From contig JAGQSI010000002.1 of the NCBI GenBank assembly GCA_020439605.1, forward strand, positions 1 through 28,730: a stretch of 28,730 bases of DNA, given 5' to 3'. Below, piece after piece: positions 1 to 7,342 of the stretch. Source of the DNA: Acidimicrobiales bacterium (GTDB taxonomy: Bacteria > Actinomycetota > Acidimicrobiia > Acidimicrobiales > Iamiaceae). The translations under genes and the position numbers were made by a program. The first letter of the stretch is position 1; each line of letters starts with the position of its first letter. Below the pieces are notes generated by a model. It was given only the letters and a program-made list of their open reading frames with translations, was not told the DNA's origin and did not search any database.

Positions 1-805
1 GTTGAGCAGCTGGCTGCGGAGTGGTTACTACAAACACCTCAGCTCGAGGTAGGAACTGAGACATTGACAGCGAAACATCGCCGGTGCCGGGAGGAAGGTC
101 AACAACCAGGAAGTCCGGGTTATCCCAGTAGACGTCTGTGAGAAATTGTTCAAGCGCCTTGTGAAGCATCGGGCCACGCCAGATGACAGCTTGGTCCTCC
201 TCGGCAAAGAAGCCGATGGAGATGCAGCGAACACCGTGGGCCTCGGGCGGCACGATCATGGAATCGATGAGGGTGGGTGGGTGCTCCACACCGAGCATCC
301 TCGGGATGGAAAAGCCCCATACGTCTGCATCCACGATGGCCACCGACTTACCACGAGCGGCGAGCGCCACCGCGAGGTTGGTGGACACCGATGACTTGCC
401 AACTCCGCCTTTACCGGAGGCGATGAGAAGCACTCGGGTCTTGGATCCGGGTTGAGCGAAAGGAATCTGGCGGCCTTCTGCATGACCGTGTGCAGGTTGA
501 GAACCAGCGGTTGCGGCCGGATCACCGTGAAGTTGCTGGCGCAGAGCAGCTAGCTCCTCAGGGGTCATGGACCCGAAGGAGATCTCGACCTCATCGATAC
601 CGTTCAAGGTGACGAGCGCGGACCGCACGCGGCTCTCTATCTCGTTGCGAAGCGGACAGCCCGGTGTGGTCAAGGCAATTGCCACTTCGGCCCTGCCGCC
701 GTGAACAACTACTCCTTTCACCATTCCGAGATCCACGATGCTGCGATGCAGCTCAGGGTCTTGCACTGGGCGTAGGGCGTCAATTATCTCAGCGTCGGTA
801 GGCAC
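1..805 (-). CDS. mrp: Mrp/ApbC-type Fe-S cluster carrier ATPase (C-terminus off window)
   Basis: P-loop NTPase of the Mrp/NBP35 family, which carries Fe-S clusters to apoproteins in the cytoplasm. The N-terminal ~80 residues form a MIP18/DUF59 domain (DPEL, VDLGM, TTPGCPL). A linker follows, then the deviant Walker A motif SGKGGVGKSS at about residues 130-139, VDADVWG and VDLPPGTGD. The frame stays open to base 1, so the C-terminal CxxC cluster site is outside the window. I chose GTG at 805 because AGAGG lies just upstream and the DUF59 domain begins there. An in-frame ATG at 862 would add 19 residues but has no ribosome site and sits about where transcription should begin. It is divergent from the SufR-like gene and shares its promoter region. 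Family call is firm; the start is less so. Confidence 0.9.
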   Translation of the reverse strand, partial: MPTDAEIIDALRPVQDPELHRSIVDLGMVKGVVVHGGRAEVAIALTTPGCPLRNEIESRVRSALVTLNGIDEVEISFGSMTPEELAALRQQLHGDPAATAGSQPAHGHAEGRQIPFAQPGSKTRVLLIASGKGGVGKSSVSTNLAVALAARGKSVAIVDADVWGFSIPRMLGVEHPPTLIDSMIVPPEAHGVRCISIGFFAEEDQAVIWRGPMLHKALEQFLTDVYWDNPDFLVVDLPPGTGDVSLSMSQFLPRAEVFVVTTPQPAAQ

Positions 806-851
806 GGATGACCTCTGGTTCGGTAGACGGGGGCGAGTGCCGGGGATTTCT

Positions 852-865
852 CCTATCGCCATAGG
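852..865. promoter_or_regulatory. Candidate operator CCTAT-N4-ATAGG
   Basis: A perfect 5-4-5 inverted repeat (CCTAT, CGCC, ATAGG) abuts the TACAAT box. A dimeric winged-helix regulator bound here could block transcription of sufR and mrp together. The repeat is seen in the sequence; its use by the SufR-like protein is inferred from position only. Confidence 0.35.
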
Positions 866-871
866 TACAAT
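866..871 (+). promoter_or_regulatory. -10 box of the sufR-like gene (TACAAT), leaderless
   Basis: TACAAT is followed by exactly six bases and then the GTG start at 878. The transcript should therefore begin at, or next to, the start codon (leaderless). No ribosome site precedes the GTG. Confidence 0.6.
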
Positions 872-872
872 A
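867..872 (-). promoter_or_regulatory. -10 box of mrp (TATTGT)
   Basis: TATTGT read on the minus strand fits the actinobacterial TANNNT -10 pattern. It would place the start point near 860, giving a leader of about 55 nt to the GTG at 805. It overlaps the plus-strand -10 box by five bases. No convincing -35 is visible. Confidence 0.45.
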
Positions 873-877
873 CCGGG

Positions 878-1606
878 GTGGCCCATGAGACCCTCAGCCC
901 AACAGAATTCAGCTCTGCGGTCACAGCCATAACCTCGGCATTTGGCGATCCAACTCGACGCCAAATCTATCTGTTCACCCACGAGAATCCCGAAGGCGTC
1001 ACGGCTGGCGAAGTAGCAGAGCGCTTCTCACTTCACCCCAATGTGGCGCGCCATCATCTCGACAAGCTCGCCGCTAGCGGACACCTCAGCGTCTCCACCG
1101 CCAAGCCACCGAGCGCGTCTGGCACCGGCGCTGGACGACCATCCAAGTTCTACCGCCCCGTTGAGGAAGCAGTTGCCCTGGACGTGGCCATTCGACACGA
1201 TGACCTACTGGTCACATTGCTGGGCCGCGCTCTGGCGCTACTGGACCCGAACGATGCTGAGGCCCTGGCGCTAGAGGTTGGCGAGGACTACGGCCGGGCC
1301 ATGGCCGCTTCCTTCCAAGATGCGAATGAATCCCAGCGATCGTTTCGAAGCGCGCTTCACGCAGTGGCGGACGCTCTGAGCGCCCACGGCTTTGATGCCC
1401 ACGCAGAGGAAGTGGGCAACGAACTGCGCATCATCACCGAACACTGCCCCTTCGGGGACACAGCGAGTCGACACCCCGTGATCTGCGCTGTGGACCGCGG
1501 CATGGTGCGAGGAATGCTGGGCGAGCTCTACGGCGAAACGGTGACAATCACCGAAGCCACCAGAGCCACCGGTTCACCCAACTGCATCACCACCGTCTCT
1601 GGCTAG
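878..1606 (+). CDS. sufR: SufR-like Fe-S-sensing ArsR-type transcriptional regulator
   Basis: A 242-residue winged-helix repressor. The N-terminal DNA-binding domain spans residues 20-95 (GDPTRRQIYLF, TAGEVAERF, HPNVARHHLDKL, then GRPSKFYR, typical of this family). The C-terminal half carries Cys190 and Cys203 (CX12C) plus Cys236. This resembles the cysteine pattern by which SufR regulators bind an Fe-S cluster and repress Fe-S assembly genes. Its neighbours support the role: a cysteine desulfurase just downstream (33-nt gap) and the Fe-S carrier mrp divergently upstream. The GTG start is leaderless, six bases after TACAAT, and probably autoregulated through the inverted repeat at 852-865. 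Cluster binding and targets are inferred; it could be another ArsR/DeoR-like redox regulator. Confidence 0.75.
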   Translation: MAHETLSPTEFSSAVTAITSAFGDPTRRQIYLFTHENPEGVTAGEVAERFSLHPNVARHHLDKLAASGHLSVSTAKPPSASGTGAGRPSKFYRPVEEAVALDVAIRHDDLLVTLLGRALALLDPNDAEALALEVGEDYGRAMAASFQDANESQRSFRSALHAVADALSAHGFDAHAEEVGNELRIITEHCPFGDTASRHPVICAVDRGMVRGMLGELYGETVTITEATRATGSPNCITTVSG

Positions 1607-1627
1607 CGACGGACCGGTATTCAGACT

Positions 1628-1633
1628 TAGCCT
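1628..1633 (+). promoter_or_regulatory. -10 box of cysteine desulfurase gene (TAGCCT), leaderless
   Basis: TAGCCT, a six-base spacer and then ATG at 1640 match the leaderless layout at 866-878. The desulfurase may have its own promoter as well as read-through from the regulator gene. Confidence 0.5.
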
Positions 1634-1639
1634 CACGAG

Positions 1640-2797
1640 ATGGCGCGCTCTTACCTGGACCACGCATCCAGCTCACCGTTGCGACCCGCAGCTCGAGATG
1701 CGATGGTCGAGGCTCTGGACACGTTGAGCGGCGACCCGGGACGGATACACGAAGAGGCCATGGCATCTCGGGTTTCTCTCGAGACTGCACGCCAACAAGT
1801 AGCGGACCTGCTTGGGGCCCGTAGCCGCGAAGTGGTGTTCACCAGCAGCGCCACCGAGGCAATAGCTTCAGCCGTGTTCGGGCTGGCTCAACGGGCCAAG
1901 GACAAATCCCTGCTCGACGACGACGGACAAACCCACCAGGTGGTGACCGCTGTTGAACATTCAGCGGTACGCCACAGCGCAGCTCGTCACGGCAACGTCA
2001 CGGTGGTACCGGTTGGGCCAACCGGAAGAGTTGATCCAGATGACGTCATCCGAGCCATTGGCCCCAATACCGCAGGCGTACATGTTCAGTGGGCCAACCA
2101 TGAGGTCGGCACCACTCAGCCGATCTTCGAGATAGTTGAGGCATGCAAGCAGCGAAAGGTTCCAGTCCACGTGGACGCGGCTCAAGCGGTTGGCCGGGTC
2201 CCGGTGTCGTTCAGCGAACTTGGAGCGGACCTCATGTCATTTAGCGGTCACAAGATCGGTGGACCCGCCGGAACCGGTGCCCTGCTCGTGAGGCGAGGTC
2301 TACGCATACCACCTCTACTGCTCGGTGGTGATCAGGAGCGTTCTCGCCGAGCAGGGCTAGAGCCGGTAGCAGCACTGGTTGGACTAGGCGCGGCCGCAGC
2401 AGAACTGTGCGATTCGCTGGACGAGGAGATCGATCGGGCACAGCGACAGGGCGAGCGTTTACGCCAGTTCGCCCAGACGATCGAAGGCATTGTGGACTAC
2501 GGGGATCCCGATCACAGGGTGGGCCACCTGGTGTGTCTTGGGGTTGAGGGAGTTGAGCCACAAGGTGTGCTGCTCGGGCTCAACTCCTTGGGCGTGTCCG
2601 CTCATTCTGGAAGTGCCTGTTCATCTGAATCGTTGGAGCCATCGCCAGTGCTCGAGGCCATGGGGGTCGACGCCCATCATTCGCTGAGAATCTCGGTGGG
2701 CTGGAACACGACCGATGAAGACATTGACCGTGCTATAGATGCACTTCCCAAAACGATCAGCAATCTTCGCAATCTCGCAGTGAGCTTCCAGCAATGA
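1640..2797 (+). CDS. Cysteine desulfurase (IscS/NifS-type, PLP-dependent)
   Basis: A 385-residue aminotransferase class V fold enzyme that takes sulfur from L-cysteine as an enzyme-bound persulfide, for Fe-S clusters or thio-modifications. The N-terminus has YLDHASSSPLRP. SSATEAI is the PLP phosphate loop. HVDAAQ contributes His177, Asp179 (pyridine nitrogen) and Gln182. SGHK contains the Schiff-base Lys205. The active-site cysteine is Cys327 in SGSACSS, the group I (IscS/NifS) loop rather than the SufS type. It follows the SufR-like regulator and overlaps the next gene by 4 nt (ATGA). There is no scaffold gene (sufU/iscU) or mnmA beside it in the window, so its acceptor is unknown. Confidence 0.9.
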   Translation: MARSYLDHASSSPLRPAARDAMVEALDTLSGDPGRIHEEAMASRVSLETARQQVADLLGARSREVVFTSSATEAIASAVFGLAQRAKDKSLLDDDGQTHQVVTAVEHSAVRHSAARHGNVTVVPVGPTGRVDPDDVIRAIGPNTAGVHVQWANHEVGTTQPIFEIVEACKQRKVPVHVDAAQAVGRVPVSFSELGADLMSFSGHKIGGPAGTGALLVRRGLRIPPLLLGGDQERSRRAGLEPVAALVGLGAAAAELCDSLDEEIDRAQRQGERLRQFAQTIEGIVDYGDPDHRVGHLVCLGVEGVEPQGVLLGLNSLGVSAHSGSACSSESLEPSPVLEAMGVDAHHSLRISVGWNTTDEDIDRAIDALPKTISNLRNLAVSFQQ

Positions 2798-3270
2798 GCA
2801 AACCTCAGATTCATCTGGTCAGACACGCCCACGCCGGCAAGCGCGCGGGATGGCATGGCGACGACACCGTTAGACCCTTGACCCAACGTGGGCAGCATCA
2901 ATCCGATGAGATCGCCGCCGCACTGGTCACCTCTGGCGCTACGGCACTGTGGTCGAGTCCCTACCTGCGCTGTCAACAGACTCTCCTTCCCCTCGCGGCC
3001 AAGCTCGGGCTAGAAGTGAGTGACAAGGCAAACCTTTGCGAGGGAGCTTGGGGAGCAGATGCCCTTGATGAGCTTCTCGCTGCGGCTAGCGAAGGCCAGG
3101 TCGTGGTGGCTTCGAGCCACGGCGATGTCCTACCAGAGATCATCGCCACGGCCGTTAGGCGCGGCGCCATCCTTCGCGGAGATCCATCCCCTCGCAAGGC
3201 AGGACGTTACGAATGCACCGTTGAGAACGGACAGATCTCAACGATCGTGGGCTTTGATCCGCCCGCATGA
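2794..3270 (+). CDS. SixA/MutT1-CTD-like histidine phosphatase
   Basis: A 158-residue histidine phosphatase superfamily protein. The catalytic pattern is visible: RH at 10-11 (LVRHAHAG), Arg59 in SSPYLRCQQT, Glu83 and the second histidine His109 in SSHGD. The early stretch (VRHAHAG-KR, WHGDD, RPLTQRG) resembles both SixA and the C-terminal domain of mycobacterial MutT1, but no Nudix domain is attached. It should remove phosphate from a phosphohistidine or a small phosphoester; the substrate cannot be told. Its ATG overlaps the desulfurase stop by 4 nt, so the two are translationally coupled. It ends in a convergent junction with ccmI. Confidence 0.8.
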   Translation: MSKPQIHLVRHAHAGKRAGWHGDDTVRPLTQRGQHQSDEIAAALVTSGATALWSSPYLRCQQTLLPLAAKLGLEVSDKANLCEGAWGADALDELLAAASEGQVVVASSHGDVLPEIIATAVRRGAILRGDPSPRKAGRYECTVENGQISTIVGFDPPA

Positions 3271-3289
3271 AATCCCCTCACTATTGACA

Positions 3290-3343
3290 CCGTCAGGCCG
3301 GATTCTAGGCGTTAGGTGGCTGCTGGTGCGTGCTAGCTGACGG
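3290..3343. terminator. Possible intergenic stem between convergent genes
   Basis: Between the histidine phosphatase (+) and ccmI (-), CCGTCAG (3290-3296) is mirrored by CTGACGG (3337-3343). A further CTAG pair lies just inside. The loop is long and there is no T tract. It may be a weak bidirectional terminator. Confidence 0.25.
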
Positions 3344-3346
3344 GAC

Positions 3347-4168
3347 CTAGTTGGACGGGACCGTGGTAGTTGTAGCTGTGGTTGTTGTTGATTCCATCTC
3401 AGACTGAGTCCTGATGGCTTCAGCAATGGCTTCATCGAGGCCCATCTGTTCGATCACCTGCTGAGCTTCAGCGCTCGGGTTGTTCCCTCGAAAGTCAGCC
3501 AAGTAGTCCTTGGCCTCCTCGAAGCGGCCATTGCGGTAGGCAATGATCGCCCTGAACGCACGCGCATAGGAGTAATTCGGGTCAGATTCAACCGCGGTGT
3601 TCACCCGCACCGCTGCGAGGCTTCCAAGGCGCAGAGCCTCCACAGGATCTTTGGTCTGCTGGGAGGTCAGAGACAACAGCCATGCCTCCCATGTGAGCGC
3701 CACCGGGTTGGAGTCATCCTCTTTCAAGATGTCCTCGAAGCATTGCAGCGCGCCGGGAGGATCACTTTGGATTTTCGGGATGCACTCGTTGGCTCTCTGG
3801 CTCGGTGTCTGGCGCACAGACACACCCCCGGAGGCAGACTCCCCCGCCTTTCGTGCACCCATGGCACCAGCAGCAACGAAACCAGCGATCAGCGCAAACC
3901 CGCACACCACTGCCGCTATTGCCAGGGTCCTACCCAACGACCGAGGGCGCGCAGCTTCTTTCATGCCTGCTCGTTGTTCGTCTATCGAACGAAGTACTGC
4001 AGCAGCACGAGCGGTGTAATCATCTCGGAGGGCCTCGTAGTCCTCGTCGCTCAGATCTCCAGCCTCGCGTTCCGCATCAAGATCCTCAATGGAGCGCAGC
4101 AAGAAGTCCCGTTGTTCTTCGAGCGCAACGAGGCGGTCCGGGTCCAGCTTCAGCTCTCGGGGACTCAA
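3347..4168 (-). CDS. ccmI: CcmI-like cytochrome c maturation protein (TPR)
   Basis: Last gene of the ccm operon. CcmI acts on the periplasmic or outer face, chaperoning apocytochrome c to the CcmF/H heme ligation complex. Residues 10-70 are a charged coiled coil (LEEQRDFLL, DLDAEREAGDLSDEDYEAL), like the cytoplasmic segment of CcmI. One membrane helix lies at about 80-103. An external domain with TPR-like helices (ALTWEAWLLSL, YARAFRAIIAYRNGRFEEAKDYL) follows, ending in a Thr-rich tail. The usual first membrane helix of proteobacterial CcmI is missing. The start is TTG, overlapping the ccmH stop as TTGA, with GGGGAA upstream. Assignment rests on the operon and domain order; sequence similarity is modest. 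Confidence 0.7.
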   Translation of the reverse strand: MSPRELKLDPDRLVALEEQRDFLLRSIEDLDAEREAGDLSDEDYEALRDDYTARAAAVLRSIDEQRAGMKEAARPRSLGRTLAIAAVVCGFALIAGFVAAGAMGARKAGESASGGVSVRQTPSQRANECIPKIQSDPPGALQCFEDILKEDDSNPVALTWEAWLLSLTSQQTKDPVEALRLGSLAAVRVNTAVESDPNYSYARAFRAIIAYRNGRFEEAKDYLADFRGNNPSAEAQQVIEQMGLDEAIAEAIRTQSEMESTTTTATTTTVPSN

Positions 4169-4677
4169 GGCTTTTCCCCATTTTCAGATGCTCGCAGCGC
4201 AGCATCAACCAAGGACTTGTCCTCTTGGGAAGCTGTGAGAGGTTGAGCTCGATATCCGGCGAATCGCATGACGAGACCAGCAACTGCTGCGATCACGAAC
4301 ACCACCGGCAACGCCCATACCAGTCCGCTGAAACCGGAACCTTCTGGGTCAAGAAGTAAGTCCTGGCCAGGAAAGCGTGAAGCCACATAGTCCCGGATCT
4401 CTTCATCGGTGTCGCCGGCCTCGATCCGTTCCCAGATGAGTTCACGCACAGCTTTGGATGCAGGAGTCTCCGATGACGCAACAGCTTGGCTCTTGCAGGA
4501 GGGACACCTAATGGTCTCGGCGAGGTTTTGAGCACGTTCGGCCTCGGTGGGACTGGGCTGGCCAACTGTTCCAACAAACAGTGCTACGACAATCACGACG
4601 AGCATCGCGACCCACGCAATCCATTTCGCTGGACCACTCTTGGTGCCGGTCTTGGTGCCGGTCTTTGCGCCGGTCAT
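4165..4677 (-). CDS. ccmH: CcmH/NrfF/CycL-type apocytochrome reductase
   Basis: A 170-residue membrane-anchored thiol protein of cytochrome c maturation. It reduces or holds the CXXCH cysteines of apocytochrome c before heme attachment. A TGTK-repeat N-terminus is followed by a membrane helix at about 19-38, then LAETIRCPSC with Cys58 and Cys61 (the family LRCxxC motif). Next come the three-helix bundle (ASKAVRELIWERIEAGDTDEEIRDYVASRFG-like) and a second helix at about 115-135. Its ATG overlaps the ccmG stop and its own stop overlaps the ccmI TTG, each by 4 nt. Confidence 0.9.
   Translation of the reverse strand: MTGAKTGTKTGTKSGPAKWIAWVAMLVVIVVALFVGTVGQPSPTEAERAQNLAETIRCPSCKSQAVASSETPASKAVRELIWERIEAGDTDEEIRDYVASRFPGQDLLLDPEGSGFSGLVWALPVVFVIAAVAGLVMRFAGYRAQPLTASQEDKSLVDAALRASENGEKP
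4639..4674. repeat. Three 12-bp tandem units at the start of ccmH
   Basis: CTTGGTGCCGGT occurs twice in a row and once as CTTTGCGCCGGT, directly beside the ccmH ATG. In frame it encodes alternating TG(A/T)K units. It is a small in-frame minisatellite that lengthens the cytoplasmic N-terminus. Confidence 0.85.
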
Positions 4678-5273
4678 GATCCGCCTTCTTGGTTGGCGCG
4701 ACCTTGAGCCTCGTAACGCTCGATCAGCGCTTCAACCTCACGGGCTTTCACACCGCCTTGTAGCCGATGAACCACCACTCCATTCGGAGCGACCAAGAAG
4801 GACTCAGGCACCTTTGCAACTCCCCAGTCCAATGCGGTTCGGCCACGGTCGGCATCAAGCACTGGCCAATCACCACCTTGTTTCTCGAAGAACTTCTTGA
4901 CCGCAGAGGCTTCATCGTCGTAGGCAACGCTCACAACCCTGGCTGATCCGTCCTTCGCACCGTTCTCAGCGAACTGGCGCAGTTCTGGATGTTCCTTCAC
5001 GCAGGGCACACACCAGGTAGCAAAGAAGTTCACGAGAAGCCACCGGTCATTGCTGCCGATGTCCACGGGCTCGCCGAGCAGCGCTTTGCCGCCAAGAGCG
5101 GGAGCCTGCTGGCCGATCACGGGGCTGGCTGAGGGCTGATCGCTGGAGTTCTTGGAGGTGAAGAGCATGACCACGAACAGCGCCATCACAACGCCTATTG
5201 CTGCAGCCGCGATGCGCACAGCGTTGGAATGCCTGACCGGTCCGCCTACAGCGTCGGTCTCGTGAGTGCTCAT
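4674..5273 (-). CDS. ccmG: CcmG/DsbE thioredoxin-like thiol-disulfide protein
   Basis: A 199-residue membrane-tethered thioredoxin that keeps CcmH and apocytochrome thiols reduced. There is one N-terminal membrane anchor at about residues 18-39. A thioredoxin fold follows with the redox motif WCVPC (Cys88, Cys91) and the E-HPEL stretch after it. GVAKVPESFLVAPNG supplies the cis-Pro loop (VPESF), typical of CcmG/DsbE. The ATG overlaps the ccmF stop by 4 nt and the gene end overlaps ccmH by 4 nt. Confidence 0.9.
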   Translation of the reverse strand: MSTHETDAVGGPVRHSNAVRIAAAAIGVVMALFVVMLFTSKNSSDQPSASPVIGQQAPALGGKALLGEPVDIGSNDRWLLVNFFATWCVPCVKEHPELRQFAENGAKDGSARVVSVAYDDEASAVKKFFEKQGGDWPVLDADRGRTALDWGVAKVPESFLVAPNGVVVHRLQGGVKAREVEALIERYEAQGRANQEGGS

Positions 5274-7342
5274 GTCGAAGCTCCCGCTGTTTCTAGGTCG
5301 TTGGATTGCGGGCCCTGCCCGGAGTCCTGCCCGGCGTCCTTGCCTGACTCAGGCTCTGAGTCAGGATCCGGTTGCAGTTGAGGGGACTCGCTCGGCAGAG
5401 CCGACGTTGGATCAGTTGGGCGACGACGCTTGCCCGGGAATGCTGCGAGCAGCGACCCAAAGGCCATGACTGCTCCACCGATCCACAGCCACACGATCAG
5501 CGGCTGAACGATCACCCGAATCCTCACCGACGCGTCCTTCCCTTCGCCCTGAGGCAGGTCGAGCAGAGCGATGAGCACACTGTTTCGAGCGGAGTTGCGT
5601 ACCGTTGGCTTACCGATCTGCTGCGAGCCGTTGGGGAACTGCTGAATGGCCGGAGTGAACTCCTTGCCGTCGATCAGCAGCTTCGCACCGGTCTCCTTAC
5701 GGGCATTGGTCGAGTTGTCGACCACACCAACGAACTCAACTTTGTGACCAGAGACCGTGACACTCGATGCACAACCCTCAACCGCGGTCACGCACAGCTT
5801 TGTTTCCCGTTCGGTCTGATAGGCGTTGGATGCAGCGAATGCCACGGCTATCAGGATCACTCCAAGGTGAACGATCATTCCGCCGTTTGTTCTGCCAAGA
5901 AGTCCTCGCAAACCTTGGCGACGAGTGGCCAATACCAGTTGTCTCAACGCTGACCCAGCAGCAAAACCGGCGAGGAAGAACGCAATGAGCGGGGCGAGCC
6001 CACGAGCACCCACCAGCACCGAGATCACCAGGACCGCTGTGCCAACCCATCCCGGCCACAAGAGCCTGGTTCGTAGGGTTTCAGACGATGCCTTTCGCCA
6101 TGGCAACACGGGAGCCACAGCCATCAAGAACAACAGGACCAGCCCAATAGGCATGGTCATCCGCTCGAAATAGGGCACCCCTACGGTTACCTTCTCGCCG
6201 TTGAGACTCTCGGCGATAAGCGGAAAGACCGTCCCGAGCAACACGACGAACGCGAAAGCGGCGAACACGATGTTGTTGAGTAGAAACGCGCCTTCGCGAG
6301 ATGCCGGCGAATCGATGCGAGCCGGCGAACGCAAGCGGTCCCCGCGCCAGGCCACGAGACCAACCGTGGTGAGCACGATCAGGGCAAAAAAGCCCAACAG
6401 CATTGGACCGATGTTGGAATCGCTGAACGCGTGAACCGAATCAAGTACCCCTGATCTAGTAAGGAACGTCCCAAGAATTGTGAGAGCAAAAGTGGCGCAC
6501 ACCAACGACAGGTTCCACACCCGCAACATGCCTCGTCGTTCTTGGACCATCACAGAATGCAAGAAGGCTGTCCCCGTGATCCATGGAAGCAGAGATGCAT
6601 TTTCGACCGGGTCCCATGCCCAGTAACCGCCCCAGCCGAGAACCTCATGGGACCACCAGGCACCCAGGATGATCCCAACGGTCAGGAACGTCCATGCAAA
6701 CAAGGTCCAGCGGCGAGTCTCGATCAACCAGCCCTCGCCCAGACGCCCAGTGACCAACGCCGCTATCGCGAAGGCGAATGGAACCGTGAAGCCGACATAA
6801 CCCAGATAGAGCATCGGCGGGTGAAACGCCATGAGGGGGTGGTTCTGCAGAAGTGGGTTGGGTCCTGGACCATCGATGGGCGGATTGGCAAGAACCCGGA
6901 ACGGATTGGCCGGTCCGGTCATGAGAGCGAAGAAGAACAGGGTCACCACGAACATGGTGAGCATCGCCCACGCCACCAGCTTGTCCGAGAGACGGTCCCG
7001 GAACTTCCACACAACAGCCACGCAGTAACCGCCAAGGATGAACGCCCACAACAAGATGGAGCCTTCGAGCGCGGACCAAAGGGTTGCGAAGTTGTACAGC
7101 GCTGGCGTGGTGGTGGAGCCGTTACGGGCCACATATTCCAGCGAGAAGTCCCTGGTGATGAGTGCCCGTTGCATTGCTACGAAGGCAATCGCTGCGCCGC
7201 CCGCCACCATCCATGCGTAGGTGCGGCTCATTCGCATCAACTCAGGGCGATCGCCCCTGATACCCATGGCCACCGTGACAATGGCCCCGAGTGAGGCCAC
7301 CAATCCAAGAATTACACCGCCGGTTCCCAGAGCAGCGTTCAC
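5270..7342 (-). CDS. ccmF: CcmF heme lyase subunit
   Basis: A 690-residue polytopic membrane protein that takes heme from holo-CcmE and attaches it to apocytochrome c together with CcmH/I. The hallmark WWD domain is at about residues 229-255 (WSHEVLGWGGYWAWDPVEN). It is flanked by conserved histidine sites FHPPMLYLGYVG (about 173) and ITGTAFLHS (about 260). A large extracytoplasmic loop near residues 510-620 precedes the final membrane helix. The C-terminus is a hydrophilic tail rich in Pro, Asp, Ser and Gln. The start is GTG, overlapping the ccmE stop as GTGA, and the stop overlaps ccmG by 4 nt. Length is slightly above the usual ~650. Confidence 0.95.
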   Translation of the reverse strand: MNAALGTGGVILGLVASLGAIVTVAMGIRGDRPELMRMSRTYAWMVAGGAAIAFVAMQRALITRDFSLEYVARNGSTTTPALYNFATLWSALEGSILLWAFILGGYCVAVVWKFRDRLSDKLVAWAMLTMFVVTLFFFALMTGPANPFRVLANPPIDGPGPNPLLQNHPLMAFHPPMLYLGYVGFTVPFAFAIAALVTGRLGEGWLIETRRWTLFAWTFLTVGIILGAWWSHEVLGWGGYWAWDPVENASLLPWITGTAFLHSVMVQERRGMLRVWNLSLVCATFALTILGTFLTRSGVLDSVHAFSDSNIGPMLLGFFALIVLTTVGLVAWRGDRLRSPARIDSPASREGAFLLNNIVFAAFAFVVLLGTVFPLIAESLNGEKVTVGVPYFERMTMPIGLVLLFLMAVAPVLPWRKASSETLRTRLLWPGWVGTAVLVISVLVGARGLAPLIAFFLAGFAAGSALRQLVLATRRQGLRGLLGRTNGGMIVHLGVILIAVAFAASNAYQTERETKLCVTAVEGCASSVTVSGHKVEFVGVVDNSTNARKETGAKLLIDGKEFTPAIQQFPNGSQQIGKPTVRNSARNSVLIALLDLPQGEGKDASVRIRVIVQPLIVWLWIGGAVMAFGSLLAAFPGKRRRPTDPTSALPSESPQLQPDPDSEPESGKDAGQDSGQGPQSNDLETAGAST

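Noticed and set aside
3284..3311. TTGACA followed 16 bases later by TAGGCG on plus, antisense to the end of ccmI
   Set aside because: The -35 match is perfect but the -10 is poor. No gene follows on that strand, so it is probably chance.
6542..7294. 250-residue open frame on plus, antisense to ccmF
   Set aside because: Composition is rich in His, Arg, Gly and Pro with no motif. It lies wholly opposite the conserved WWD region of ccmF and is a codon-bias shadow.
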